NCBI RefSeq assembly: GCF_900177515.1
Contig: NZ_FXAK01000007.1
Coordinates: forward strand, 852,501-916,500
Length of the DNA stretch: 64,000 nucleotides
Reading direction: 5' to 3'
Source of the DNA: Azospirillum oryzae
Lineage (GTDB): Bacteria > Pseudomonadota > Alphaproteobacteria > Azospirillales > Azospirillaceae
Shown: piece after piece, positions 10,664 to 19,797 of the stretch
How positions within the stretch are numbered: position 1 is the first letter of the stretch
Layout of the letters: every line of letters starts with the position of its first letter
Notes under the pieces: generated by a model
Seen by the model: only the letters and a program-made list of their open reading frames with translations
The model's database searches: none
Told to the model about the DNA's origin: nothing
Made by a program: the position numbers and the translations under genes

Positions 10664-10954
10664 TCAATCGCCCCCGGCAGGGCGGTCGGCCGACCGTCCG
10701 CCATGGCTCGCCTGTCCGCCCTTGCGGCCGGCTTCCGCCGCCAGCGAGGGGTTCTTGGAGAAGCTGCGCGAGGAGGCCGGGACACTGCGCCCGCCCTTGC
10801 GCCCAGCTTCCGCCGCGAGTTCCGGGTTCTTTGAAAAGCTGCGTTTGTCGGCCGGCACGCTCTCGCCGCCCTTGCTGGCGATCTGGCGTTGCCGATCAGG
10901 ATCCATCGACGCGAAGCCGCGGCCCGACGTCCGATTGCTCTCTTTCGAGGCCAT
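10664..10954 (-). CDS. KGG-repeat stress-type protein
   Basis: A 96-residue, very hydrophilic protein of the KGG (Con-10/GsiB-like) stress family. It has three KGG motifs, the last two preceded by near-identical segments (SFSKNP-LAAEAGRKGG). The start at 10954 (MASKESNRTSG) has a GGAGG ribosome-binding site eight bases upstream; the frame upstream of it has no family similarity. Proteins of this family are induced by desiccation or general stress and are probably disordered. It shares the bidirectional terminator with leuB. Confidence 0.85.
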   Translation of the reverse strand: MASKESNRTSGRGFASMDPDRQRQIASKGGESVPADKRSFSKNPELAAEAGRKGGRSVPASSRSFSKNPSLAAEAGRKGGQASHGGRSADRPAGGD

Positions 10955-11095
10955 AACCAACCTCCGACTGTGCCTTGTTGAATCGACAACCGGACAGCCG
11001 GGGGGTTGGTTCCAAATCACCGATAAATTCTGCAACCGGAATTGTCGGTGCGGCGATTATATCGTTTCGGGAACGGTCATGCCGCGGTGCTTGCC

Positions 11096-11977
11096 TTAGC
11101 CTGCCGCTTGCAGCTTGGCGATGGCGTCGGCCAGCGTCACCAGCCGCCGGGCGTTTTCGACATGCAGGTTTTCCACCAGCTTGCCGTCGACCAACACCAC
11201 GCCCTTGCCGGATGCCGCGGCCTCCGCATGGGCGGCGATGATGCGGTGGGCCTGGACGATCTCCTCGTCGTCCGGGGCGAAGGCGGCGTTGCAGGCGGCA
11301 ATCGTCTTGGGATGGATCAGCGTCTTGCCGTCGAACCCAAGCTCGCGCCCCTGCCGGCAGGAGGCGGCGAAGCCCTCGTCGTCATTCAGGTCCAGATGCA
11401 CGCCGTCCAGCACCGCCAGTCCGTAGGCCCGTGCCGCCAGCAGGCACAGCCCCAGGCTGGTGATCATCGGCAGCCGCTGCGCCGTGTGGGCGGCGTGCAG
11501 GTCCTTGGCGAGGTCCGAGGTCCCGAGCACCAGCGCGCCGACGGCGGGGGAAGCCCCGGCGATTTCCTTGGCGTTCAGAATGCCCAGCGGCGTCTCCATC
11601 ATGCACCAGATCGTCTGGCCGGCAGGAGCCCCGGCGGCGCGCAGCACCGCCTCGGCCTGCCGCACCGCATCGGCGCTCTCCACCTTCGGCAGCAGCACGG
11701 CATCGGCGCCGCTGGTCGCCGCCATGCGCAGATCGTCATAGCCCCAGGGGGTGTTCAGCCCATTCACGCGGACGATCAGCTCCCGCCCGCCATAGCCGCC
11801 AGCGGCCAGCGCGCTGGCGATCGTGTCGCGCGCCGTCGCCTTGGCATCGGGGGCGACCGCGTCCTCCAGATCGAGGATCAGCCCGTCAGCCGGCAGGCCG
11901 CGCCCCTTTTCCAGGGCGCGGGCGTTCGAACCCGGCATGTAGAGCACGCTGCGGCGGGGGCGGACGGTCGTGGCCAT
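11096..11977 (-). CDS. HpcH/HpaI (CitE-like) CoA-ester lyase
   Basis: A 293-residue TIM-barrel protein of the citrate lyase beta / malyl-CoA lyase family, which cleaves or hydrolyses 3-hydroxyacyl-CoA esters. Visible signatures: RSVLYMPGSN at the N-terminus, DLEDAV (Mg-binding acid), VRVNGL, the MMETPLGILNA segment with the second metal-binding glutamate, and the GKTLIHP motif towards the end. Which CoA ester it uses (citramalyl-, malyl- or another) cannot be decided here. It stands alone between the KGG gene and the divergent pdxY. Confidence 0.85.
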   Translation of the reverse strand: MATTVRPRRSVLYMPGSNARALEKGRGLPADGLILDLEDAVAPDAKATARDTIASALAAGGYGGRELIVRVNGLNTPWGYDDLRMAATSGADAVLLPKVESADAVRQAEAVLRAAGAPAGQTIWCMMETPLGILNAKEIAGASPAVGALVLGTSDLAKDLHAAHTAQRLPMITSLGLCLLAARAYGLAVLDGVHLDLNDDEGFAASCRQGRELGFDGKTLIHPKTIAACNAAFAPDDEEIVQAHRIIAAHAEAAASGKGVVLVDGKLVENLHVENARRLVTLADAIAKLQAAG

Positions 11978-12167
11978 GGCGGTTTTCCGGATTTGCGGAG
12001 GGTTGGAGACGGCAGCTTTAGCCGCGGACCACCGCCCTGTCCATGGGCCAGGCCGTCACAGTGGCGTACGGGCCAGCGCCCTGCATGGCAGCCATGCCGC
12101 ACACCCCGGTCTTCGCCCTGGAGTCGGCGGCTTTACGCCCGGCGGACCGTCGCTTACGCTTCGTCCC

Positions 12168-13028
12168 ATGAAAAGCGTCCTCACCATCCAATCGCACGTC
12201 GCCTATGGCTATGTCGGCAACCGCGCCGCAGTGTTTCCGCTGCAGCGGTTGGGGATCGACGCCACGGCGGTGAACACCGTCCAGTTCTCCAACCACACCG
12301 GCTATGGCGCCTGGACCGGACAGGTCTTCACGGCGGAGCATATCGCCGACATCGTCGACGGCATCGCCGCCCGTGGCGTGCTGCCGGCTCAGGACGCGGT
12401 GCTGTCCGGCTATATGGGCGCCGTCGAACTTGGACAGGTGATCGTGGAGACCGCGGCGCGGGTGAAGGGCGCCAATCCCAAGGCGATCTATTGCTGCGAC
12501 CCGGTGATGGGCGATGTCGGGCGCGGCTTCTTCGTGCGGCCCGGCCTGCCGGAATTCATCCGCGACCATGCGGTTCCCGCCGCCGACCTGATGACGCCGA
12601 ACCAGTTCGAACTGGAATATCTGACCGACCGCAAGGTGGAGACTCTGGATGACGCGCTGGCCGCCACCGCGGCGCTGCGGGCGCGCGGGCCGCGGCTGGT
12701 CCTGGTCACCAGCCTGACCCGCAGCGATGCCGATCCCGACAGCATCGAGATGCTGGCGGACGGCGCCGACGGCTCCTGGCTGGTGTCCACGCCGCGCCTG
12801 ACCTTCGACCCGCCGCCCAACGGCTCGGGCGACGCGGTGGCGGCGCTGTTCCTCGCCCATTACCTGACCGCCTTCGACCCGGCCGCCGCGCTGGAAAAGG
12901 CGGCGGCGGCGATCTACGCCATCTTCGAGACGACCAAGCGCATCGGCACGCGGGAGCTGCAGCTGATCGCCGCCCAGGACGATTTCGTCAACCCGCCGCG
13001 GCGCTTCACCGCGTCGCGCATTCGCTGA
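12168..13028 (+). CDS. pdxY: Pyridoxal kinase
   Basis: Phosphorylates pyridoxal to pyridoxal 5'-phosphate in the salvage pathway. The 286 residues are the normal PdxY/PdxK length. Ribokinase-fold signatures: the N-terminal IQSHVAYGYVGN substrate loop, NTVQFSNHTGY, the DPVMGD segment and the anion-hole motif NGSGDAVAALF near the C-terminus (the active-site Asp sits in GSGD). The start at 12168 was chosen because the conserved N-terminus begins there, although the frame is open further upstream. Confidence 0.92.
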   Translation: MKSVLTIQSHVAYGYVGNRAAVFPLQRLGIDATAVNTVQFSNHTGYGAWTGQVFTAEHIADIVDGIAARGVLPAQDAVLSGYMGAVELGQVIVETAARVKGANPKAIYCCDPVMGDVGRGFFVRPGLPEFIRDHAVPAADLMTPNQFELEYLTDRKVETLDDALAATAALRARGPRLVLVTSLTRSDADPDSIEMLADGADGSWLVSTPRLTFDPPPNGSGDAVAALFLAHYLTAFDPAAALEKAAAAIYAIFETTKRIGTRELQLIAAQDDFVNPPRRFTASRIR

Positions 13029-13082
13029 TCTGCCCCTGTCGCATGGGTTTTGCGTCCTCCGGCCGCGTGCGCCCAGGCGGTC

Positions 13083-15290
13083 TCAGGCCGCGGGCGCGGC
13101 GTGCCCGCCCATCTTGATGGAGCGATCGATCACACGCGCGGCCGGCAGCCATACCGTCATCGCGGTCCCGGCCCCCGGCGCGCTGCGGCATGTCAGCGTT
13201 CCGCCATGCAGGTCGATGAAGTTCTTCGAGATCGACAGGCCCAGCCCGGTGCCCTCGTACCTGCGGTTCGCGGCATTCTCGGCCTGACGGAAGGGCTGGA
13301 ACAGGTCGGCCATGAAATCGGGCGGTATGCCGATCCCGGTGTCGGCCACCGTCATTGCAAAGCCGCCATCCTCGTCCAGCCCGGCGGTGATGGTGATGCT
13401 GCCGCCGCTGGGCGTGAACTTCACGGCGTTGGACAAGAGGTTCAGGATCACCTGCTTGAAGGCCCGGCGGTCGACCCACAGGGTGGCGATGGCAGCCGTC
13501 ACCTCGTTGTGGATGGCGACCCCGCCGGCGGCGGCGCGGTCGCGCACCATCATCAGGCATTGCCCGACCGCCTCATGCGCCTCGACCGCCTCTTCGCACA
13601 GCTCGAACTGACCGGATTCCAGCTTCGACATGTCCAGCACGGCGTTGACGATGTCCAGCAGATGCCGGCCGCTGTCGTGGATGTCGGCGATGCAGGACTT
13701 CTGCCGGTCGTTGACGGCGCCGAAGAACTCGCTGTCCAGCACCTCGGCGAAGCCGATGATGGCGTTCAGCGGGGTGCGCAGCTCGTGGCTCATGTTGGCG
13801 AGGAACTCGCTCTTGGCCCGGTTCCCCAGTTCCGCCTGGGTCTTGGAGGCGATCAGTTCCGCCTCCTGCTGCTTGCGGCGGGTCATGTCGCGGATGACGC
13901 CGACATAGATGCGCGGTTCGTCCGGACGCAGCGCGCCGACGGACGCCGGGTAGGATGCCGGGGCGCAGGGGCCGCCGCCCAGCCGCAGATCGCTGACGGT
14001 GAAGCCGACCGGAAAGGCATGACCGTCGCGGCGTATCGCGGTCAGATCGCGGTCGTTGGCGCCGCCGCGGGCGTCGGGGATCAGCGCCTCGATCGGCTGG
14101 CCGATCATCTCGCGCTCCGGCACGCCGAACATCAATTCGGCCGCCCGGTTGAAGGTGACGATGCGCCCCGCGCTGTCGAAGGTCACCACCGCATCCAGCA
14201 TGGACTCGAGGATGCCGCGGATCCGGCGCGAGGCACGGGCCAAACGGGCCTGATCCTCCTCCCGCCGGGCATGCTGGCGGACGACGAAGGCGGTCAGCAG
14301 GGCGATGGCGACGGTCATGACCGTGCCGATGGCGGTCCAGGCTGCCGTGTCGCGCCGCCATTCGGCCAGCGCCGCCCCCACCGGCAGCGTCGCCACGATG
14401 ACGAAGGGATATCCCTGCACCCGCCGCACGCTGACCAGGCTGTCGACCCCGGGCTGGGCACCGCCCGGACCTGACCCAGGCATGGCGTCGCGGATGGTGG
14501 CCTCGTCATGCGCGGCCAATGCCTGCCAGACCGCCGGCCAGTCGGTCAAACGGGCCGGCCCTTTGTGGCCCGGCGGTCTGTCCAGCAGGATGGTGCCGTC
14601 GGCCAGCCCCAGGATCACGCCGCCCTTGCGGTCGATCTCCCGCGATTCCAGCGTCGCCGCCAGCCGGTTGGGGTCGACCATCGCGACCAGCACGCCGCGG
14701 AAGCCGCCGTTGCGGTCCGTCCAGCGCCGGCTGAAGGGGATGACGCGCGTCCCTGCCTTCACCCGGCTGGCGATGGCGGCGCCGACATGCAGCCCCTCTC
14801 CGCCGCCGTCGCGCGGCCCGGTGAAATAGGCGCGGTCCGACAGCGTCGCCGTCGGCAAGGGCGCCTCGGCCGAATGGTGCAGGGCGAAGCCGTCGGCGCC
14901 GACCACCACCAGATCGGCCAACTCCGCGAAGGAATCCCGCCGCCCGCGCAGATGGTCATGGATGGCCGGACTGCCGCGCCGGACGCCGTCGGGAAGCGTG
15001 TCGAGCGCGAAGGCGAGGTCGCGCAGCAGCTGGTCGACAGAAAAGGCTGTGCGCAGCGTCTGCGATTCCAGCATGCGGGCAAGATCGCGGGTGGCGCGCT
15101 CCCCCGCATCCAGCGCCTCGCGCCGGCCCAGCAGGACGCCGTAGCCGATCAGCGCGTTCACCACCAGGATGAAGGCGAGGCCGGAGGCCGTCATCAGGAA
15201 GCGCACCGATCCCAACCGGCCACGCAGCGCCCCCGCCAGCGTTGCGGCGGAGCGGGGCAGCGGCGGAGAAGGGGACCCGGAAACGGGCAT
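13083..15290 (-). CDS. Membrane sensor histidine kinase with extracytoplasmic dCACHE-like sensor and PAS domain
   Basis: A 735-residue sensor kinase. A first membrane helix lies at about 30-50 and a periplasmic region of about 260 residues follows, probably a double-Cache small-molecule sensor. A second helix around 315-340 leads to a PAS domain (from about 350, SMLDAVVTFDSAGRI). The HisKA box has the phospho-accepting His in FLANMSHELRTPLNA. The ATPase domain has the N box (NLLSNAVKF), G1 (DTGIGIP), F (FQPFRQAE) and G2 (GTGLGLSISK) motifs. No receiver or DNA-binding regulator is encoded next to it, so its partner and ligand are unknown. It converges with pdxY and diverges from zapE. Confidence 0.88.
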   Translation of the reverse strand: MPVSGSPSPPLPRSAATLAGALRGRLGSVRFLMTASGLAFILVVNALIGYGVLLGRREALDAGERATRDLARMLESQTLRTAFSVDQLLRDLAFALDTLPDGVRRGSPAIHDHLRGRRDSFAELADLVVVGADGFALHHSAEAPLPTATLSDRAYFTGPRDGGGEGLHVGAAIASRVKAGTRVIPFSRRWTDRNGGFRGVLVAMVDPNRLAATLESREIDRKGGVILGLADGTILLDRPPGHKGPARLTDWPAVWQALAAHDEATIRDAMPGSGPGGAQPGVDSLVSVRRVQGYPFVIVATLPVGAALAEWRRDTAAWTAIGTVMTVAIALLTAFVVRQHARREEDQARLARASRRIRGILESMLDAVVTFDSAGRIVTFNRAAELMFGVPEREMIGQPIEALIPDARGGANDRDLTAIRRDGHAFPVGFTVSDLRLGGGPCAPASYPASVGALRPDEPRIYVGVIRDMTRRKQQEAELIASKTQAELGNRAKSEFLANMSHELRTPLNAIIGFAEVLDSEFFGAVNDRQKSCIADIHDSGRHLLDIVNAVLDMSKLESGQFELCEEAVEAHEAVGQCLMMVRDRAAAGGVAIHNEVTAAIATLWVDRRAFKQVILNLLSNAVKFTPSGGSITITAGLDEDGGFAMTVADTGIGIPPDFMADLFQPFRQAENAANRRYEGTGLGLSISKNFIDLHGGTLTCRSAPGAGTAMTVWLPAARVIDRSIKMGGHAAPAA

Positions 15291-15545
15291 CGGCGTGGCG
15301 GCTTCCAGTGGTGCTTGCGGCTGGACGGCCCGTGTTGATCAGACCGACCGCCACCCTAAAGAAAGTGTAACCGGACGGAAACATCTGCCGTCCGCACTGC
15401 GCGCAGATGCCGCGCCGCCGGGGGGCGTCGACGGCATGTGGCGCCACCCTGCCATTCCCCGCCCGCCATCCTGTCGGCGGTTGCCGGGAGCGGCTCCATC
15501 CGCTAGGTAAGGGACCATCTTGGCAGCCGGATCGCCCATATTCCC

Positions 15546-16718
15546 ATGACCGACGGACCGCTTTCGCTCTACCGCGCCCGCCGCGGCAGCGGCACGCTTC
15601 GCCCCGATCCCGACCAGGAACTGGCGGCGGAGAAGTTCCAAAGCCTGTACCAGGCGCTGAAGGGCTATCAGCCGCAACCCGCCGGCGACGACAGGCCGGC
15701 CGGGGGAGGGTGGCTGGAACGGTTCGGTCTGGGCCGCCGCCGCGCCGCGCCGCCGCCGCCGGACATCGCCTCCACCGCGCCGCAGGGGCTGTACATCTAC
15801 GGCAGCGTCGGACGCGGCAAGTCGATGCTGATGGACCTGTTCTATGAGACCGCTCCGGTCGACAAGAAGCGGCGCGTCCATTTCCACGAATTCATGCTGG
15901 AGATCCACCAGCGCATCCACGATCACCGGCAGTCCGGCAAGGGGAAGGGCGACGGCCCGGACGAGGCGCTGCCCGAACTGGCCCGCGCGCTCGCCGACGA
16001 GGCGTGGCTGCTCTGCTTCGACGAGTTCCACGTCACCAACATCGTCGACGCGATGATCCTGGGCCGGCTGTTCACCAACCTGTTCGACCTGGGCGTGGTG
16101 GTGGTGGCGACCTCCAACTGGCCGCCGGACATGCTGTACAAGGACGGGCTCCAGCGCGAGCTGTTCCTGCCCTTCATCGCGCTCCTGAAGGAGAAGCTGG
16201 ACATCCTGTCGCTGGACGGCCCGACCGACTACCGGCTGGACCGTCTGAAGGGCGTGCCGATCTACCACCACCCGCTGGGCGCCGCATCGGACGCCGCCCT
16301 GGCCAAGGCATTCTCCGACCTGACCGGCGGCGCGGCGGGAGAGCCCTGCAGCCTTACGGTGCAGGGCCGCCGGGTCGAGATCGACCGCGCCGCCAAATGC
16401 GTGGCCTGGGTCGATTTCTGGAACCTGTGCGGCAAGCCGCTGGGGGCGGCCGATTATCTGGCCATCGCCACCCATTTCCACACGGTCCTGATCGACCATG
16501 TGCCCACGATGAAGGACGAACTGCGCAACGAGGCCAAGCGTTTCATGACGCTGATCGACGCGCTGTACGAGCACAAGGTCAACGTCGTCATCGCCGCCGA
16601 AGGCCCGCCCGAGCGGCTTTATCCGGAAGGCACCCACGCCTTCGAGTTCGAACGCACGGTGAGTCGGCTGATGGAGATGCAGAGCGAGGACTACCTGCAA
16701 CGGCAGCATCTTACTTGA
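15546..16718 (+). CDS. zapE: Cell-division ATPase ZapE (AFG1 family); 3' end is the island insertion site
   Basis: AFG1-type P-loop ATPase that acts at the Z-ring in E. coli. The 390 residues carry Walker A GSVGRGKS at 86-93, Walker B LLCFDEF around 155-161, and the family segments HFHEFMLEIH and VATSNWPPDMLY. The last 42 bases of its conserved 3' end are repeated exactly at 47323-47364. The tail here reads CATCTTACTTGA, whereas the displaced copy reads CATTTGACGTAA. Both encode HLT and a stop, so the gene product is unchanged although its final codons now come from the integrated element. Confidence 0.94.
   Translation: MTDGPLSLYRARRGSGTLRPDPDQELAAEKFQSLYQALKGYQPQPAGDDRPAGGGWLERFGLGRRRAAPPPPDIASTAPQGLYIYGSVGRGKSMLMDLFYETAPVDKKRRVHFHEFMLEIHQRIHDHRQSGKGKGDGPDEALPELARALADEAWLLCFDEFHVTNIVDAMILGRLFTNLFDLGVVVVATSNWPPDMLYKDGLQRELFLPFIALLKEKLDILSLDGPTDYRLDRLKGVPIYHHPLGAASDAALAKAFSDLTGGAAGEPCSLTVQGRRVEIDRAAKCVAWVDFWNLCGKPLGAADYLAIATHFHTVLIDHVPTMKDELRNEAKRFMTLIDALYEHKVNVVIAAEGPPERLYPEGTHAFEFERTVSRLMEMQSEDYLQRQHLT
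16668..16709 (+). other. attL: 42-bp direct repeat in zapE
   Basis: Exact copy of 47323-47364. Bases just outside differ on both sides (g versus a upstream, c versus t downstream), so the identity block is bounded at 42 bp. It lies in the last coding part of zapE and marks the left junction of the integrated island. Confidence 0.9.
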
Positions 16719-17095
16719 TTTTTTCTGAGTGCTTTCCAGTCGGTGTCACACCCGTGTCTCACGAGGCATGCCCGTGCCGCTGGGCAGCCATGATAACTTC
16801 GCATCCGCCGGCCTGAAGGGGCCGCTCTGCCGCCCGTCCGCTGCGTCCGAGGCTAACCTCGCCCTCGCGCCGGGCAAGGCCACGCCGCCTCCGGCGGTAG
16901 CCTGCGGCCAGCCTTGCCCGCCGCTGCGGGCGGGGCTCTCCGGATCGCAGGTCGGGACGGGAGGATGGTCGTATTCCCGGTCGAACAAGAGGATGGGGGA
17001 GGGCTGTCATACCGGCGACCTGGAAGGCGACGATCAGCCACGGAGCGCGGGCCAGTCCAACGCCGCATCCGGGGGTGGGATCATGGACCCATGCT
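16719..17095. other. Island left end, no intact gene seen
   Basis: 377 bases of GC-rich sequence between the repaired zapE end and the maturase fragment. It holds CGGTGTCACAC at 16741-16751, which also occurs near the integrase at 47126-47136 and may be an arm-type integrase site. I see no convincing coding frame; open frames here look like composition effects. Confidence 0.5.
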
Positions 17096-17278
17096 TCATG
17101 ATTTCTGCGGGGAACGCTGCCGGCGCCATTGCTCGGCCATGAAGTGCATGGAAGGCGCCATGTGCGCGAACATCGCCTTGTAGCCGGAGCATAAATGATT
17201 GTGCCATTGGCCGCTGACACGATGGATGCGGTGCTTCGGGCAGCCGCCATGACAGGTGAAGCGCCACTCACAGCATCT
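17096..17278 (-). pseudogene. C-terminal fragment of an anaerobic sulfatase maturase (radical SAM/SPASM)
   Basis: Read on the minus strand, 17278 to 17096 gives about 60 residues that match the end of the SPASM domain of anaerobic sulfatase-maturating enzymes. They contain CCEWRFTCHGGCPKHRI, then NHLCSGYKAMFAHMAPSMHFMAE, and a TGA stop at 17098-17096. The cysteine pattern C-x5-C-x3-C ... C is what would bind the auxiliary cluster. Everything upstream (the radical-SAM core) is missing; a stop codon interrupts the frame at 17287-17285. It abuts the LysR fragment on the other strand, so a deletion joined two unrelated genes here. Too short to be functional. Confidence 0.65.
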
Positions 17279-17624
17279 GGCCCGTCACGAGGTTGTCGGC
17301 TATTTCGCCGAATCCGGACCGGCATGGGAGAACTGGCGGTTCGGTCGAGACGACGAGATCACTGAGGTAACGGTGTCCGACCCCGTGGCGGTCAACGAGA
17401 CGCTGGCCTACCTGGCTCTTGCGGTGGAGGGGCATGGCGTCATCCGCCTCGCCCGTCCGATCGCCGCACCGTATCTGGAACGCGGGGCGCTGGTCGAGAT
17501 TCTGCAGCCCTACCGCCCCGCTCCCGTTCCGGTGTCCGTGCTCTACCCCACCGCTCGTCACCTGTCCCCGGCCGTCCGGGTTTTCGTCGACTGGGTCACG
17601 ACGCTGTTTTCCCAGGTCGGCTGA
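17277..17624 (+). pseudogene. C-terminal fragment of a LysR-family regulator
   Basis: About 115 residues, starting near LARHEVVGYF, match the last part of a LysR substrate-binding domain: the loop with FGRDDEI, then LALAVEGHGVIRLARPIAAPYLERGALVEIL, and the C-terminal helix SPAVRVFVDWVTTLF. The helix-turn-helix and most of the effector domain are absent. The open frame could start at an ATG at 17256, but its first seven residues come from the neighbouring fragment. It is a remnant and not a working regulator. Confidence 0.7.
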
Positions 17625-17861
17625 GGACGCCGGAGCTGCTGGGTGATGACTGGTCAGTGTGCTTGGAGCCCTGCTAATTCATGCCAATACGACCCGCGGA
17701 TGTATATAGTACGATGGATCGCGGGGGATACCTCCAGCTGGCGGAGTTCCATTGAGCCATACTGATTTTCAATTTGCGGGGGTAGAGTTCGCGCTGAACC
17801 TGCTTGGCTTCACTCCATGGCAGTCTCTTAGGGGCGTCCAAGGCAAGGGCCGCTTTCCTAA

Positions 17862-18803
17862 CAGCCCGTTTCAAAAGTCTGGTGAAGGAAGCCGCTTTCG
17901 GTTTGGGTGAGCGAGGCGGTGTATCATGATCCTGATGGCGGCAATGGTGACCATGGCCTCGGCGACGTCGGTGCGCTCCTCGTAATCCTTTGACAAGCGT
18001 CGCCACCGTCCGAGCCAGCCGAATGATCGTTCGACCACCCAGCGGCGGGGAACGAGGATGAAGCCGCCGCCGGCGATGCGCCGGACGATGATCAGCGTCA
18101 GCCCGAGCAGGAAGCAGGCGAGGATCACCGGCATCCGATTGTAGATGCTGTCGGCAAAGATGGCGCGCAGCCAGCAGTAGAGCCGCTTGATCCGCGTCAG
18201 CAGCGCTCCGGCGCTGTCGGCGTCCTGAATGTCAGCGGCGTGGACGAGGACGCCGAGCAGGAAGCCCGAGGTGTCGACGGCGATGTGACGCTTGCGGCCC
18301 TTGATCTTCTTGGCCGCGTCAAAGCCTCGGGCGCCCCTTTTTCCGTCGTCTTGACGCTCTGGGTGTCGAGGATGGCGGCCGAGGGTGTCGGATCACGGCC
18401 TTCCTGCTCGCGCAGCATCACCACCAGATGGTGGCGAAGGGCCTCCCACACGCCGGCTTCCAGGAAGGCGCGGAAGTAGCGGTAAACCGTGGGCCAGGGC
18501 GGAAAGGCCGGCGGGGGCGGCAAATGGCGCCATTGGCAGCCGGTCCGCACCACATAGAACAGGGCGTCCAGCAACCGACGCATGTCCGTACTGCGGGGCC
18601 GTCCACCGGGCTTGGCTGACGGAATCAGGGGCTCGATCAAGCGGTACTGGTCATCGCTCAGGGCTTGGCCGGCGCCGTAATCGCCAACCAGCCGGCGGTC
18701 CTCGGGCGTCCACATCGGCGGCCTCCGGCAGGGTGTGTGTCCCCTGCCAACAGCCTTTACGTCAGACCCTCACCACGTCAGCGACAACTTTCGAAACGGG
18801 CTG
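17862..18803 (-). mobile_element. IS5-family (IS427/IS1031-like) insertion sequence, 942 bp
   Basis: Terminal inverted repeats CAGCCCGTTTC[A/G]AAAGT (17 bp, one mismatch) lie at 17862-17878 and 18787-18803. The element is flanked by a TAA direct repeat at 17859-17861 and 18804-18806, fitting the TNA target duplication of this group. It carries one transposase gene spread over two frames and is inserted in the GIY-YIG gene. Confidence 0.9.
17871..18715 (-). CDS. IS5-family transposase, two frames joined by a -1 shift
   Basis: The first frame starts at 18715 (MWTPEDRRLVGDYGAG) and carries the N-terminal DDE domain with QYRLIEPLIP, CQWRHLP and the first catalytic Asp in AILDTQSVKTTEKG. The rest (GFDAAKKIKGRKRHIAVDT ... 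FADSIYNRMPVI ... RRWVVERSFGWLGRWRRLSKDYE) is in the -1 frame. An A5G4 run at 18334-18342 sits exactly where the frame changes. 845 bases plus one re-read base give 282 codons, so a single -1 slip restores a 281-residue protein. Programmed -1 shifting is normal in this IS group. The stop lies inside the left terminal repeat. Confidence 0.88.
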
Positions 18804-19742
18804 TAAGCAGCCGGGTATTTATCTTATCCGTCAAATTGGCCAAACATACTTGCACTATGTTGGTCAAACCGGGTCCGGCACCATGACGCTCAGAAAGCGA
18901 TTAGCGATGCTTTCAGGGGTCTACGGCGACGAGATGCCCTACCGGGATCCGCATACCGCTGCTCCGGCGCTCTGGGCTGAACTTCACCGTACAGGGCAAG
19001 ATTATGAGGCGCTAACCGTCCCACTGCCTGGTATGGGCACGCCCCTACGTAAGGGGATGGAAGCCCTAGTCATTGCGGTCCATCGACAGGAGTTCGGCTT
19101 CTCACCACGGATGAACTTCGGTCGAATGCCTCCCGGCTACCGTATGTCCAGCGGGAACACCCGTCGATTGGAAACCGTTGGCAAGCGCTACCGGGGAGGG
19201 CTCACGAGCGATCTGAACCAGAGCCACACCTCTGGGGTAGACCCAACAGGGCCACTCGTCGGCAATGTATCCGGGCCCGACTGGGTCGGCCTTACGTGGT
19301 CAGGATGGTTCGGGCTTTCAACACTCTCTACTGCCTCGATGTCGTCGACAACTGGTGTTTACCGTATTCGGCGAAGGGGCGAAGCAATCCTTACATACAT
19401 AGGTCAAGGAATAATCGCTAAGCGGATTTGCGCCCATCTTGCTAAGGCAAAAGCAACCGAGCACCGGCAGGCCGCCCTCTTTTCTGATCCCGCCGCACTG
19501 GAGGTATCATTTGCAACTGATTTACAGTGGCTGCCACACCAACGACTAGAGATTGAAAATGATCTAATCGCATCGCACCTACTCGTCACCGGGAAGGTAC
19601 CCTATGCCCAATTCATAGGATGATGAGGGAATAGACACCCACATCTCGTAGTGCTTTCCCCATGCTCAGTTGCAAGTACTGCAAATCAATTAGCATCAAA
19701 AAATGATCTGTCTGCTAGGACAATATATAGCATACCGCCATG

Positions 19743-19771
19743 TTGCGCGGATATTTTAATGCAAATAACAT
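19743..19771 (+). promoter_or_regulatory. Candidate sigma-70-type promoter for dpdA
   Basis: TTGCGC (19743-19748) is followed after 17 bases by TAACAT (19766-19771), in the AT-rich leader 27 bases before the dpdA ATG. GGCGGGG at 19785-19791 is the ribosome-binding site. The match to consensus is only moderate. Confidence 0.35.
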
Positions 19772-19797
19772 TATATAAAACAAAGGCGGGGAATTCG

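Larger units (their letters stand above)
17752..19623 (+). pseudogene. GIY-YIG-type nuclease gene interrupted by an IS5-family insertion
   Basis: Two coding segments flank the IS at 17862-18803. The first begins at a TTG (17752) with GGAG five bases upstream and reads SHTDFQFAGVEFALNLLG, then FTPWQSLRG. The second runs from 18805 to the TGA at 19621-19623. Removing the IS and one copy of the TAA duplication joins them in frame (RFPKQPGIYLIRQ), giving about 308 residues. Two GIY-YIG-like half-motifs are visible: GIYLI ... YVGQTGSG and, later, TGVYRI ... YIGQGI ... R. The order GIY, then YVGQ/YIGQ, then Arg matches the GIY-YIG nuclease core, so this may be a two-domain member. It lies just upstream of dpdA in the same direction and could have belonged to that locus. 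Confidence 0.65.

Noticed and set aside
16700-16800. tRNA gene as the island attachment site
   Set aside because: No cloverleaf is visible at either junction; the 42-bp repeat is coding sequence of zapE.
18334-18342. Frameshift read as a decay mutation of the IS5-family transposase
   Set aside because: The shift is a -1 at an A5G4 run and restores a full-length protein, as expected for programmed shifting in this IS group; the terminal repeats and target duplication are also intact.
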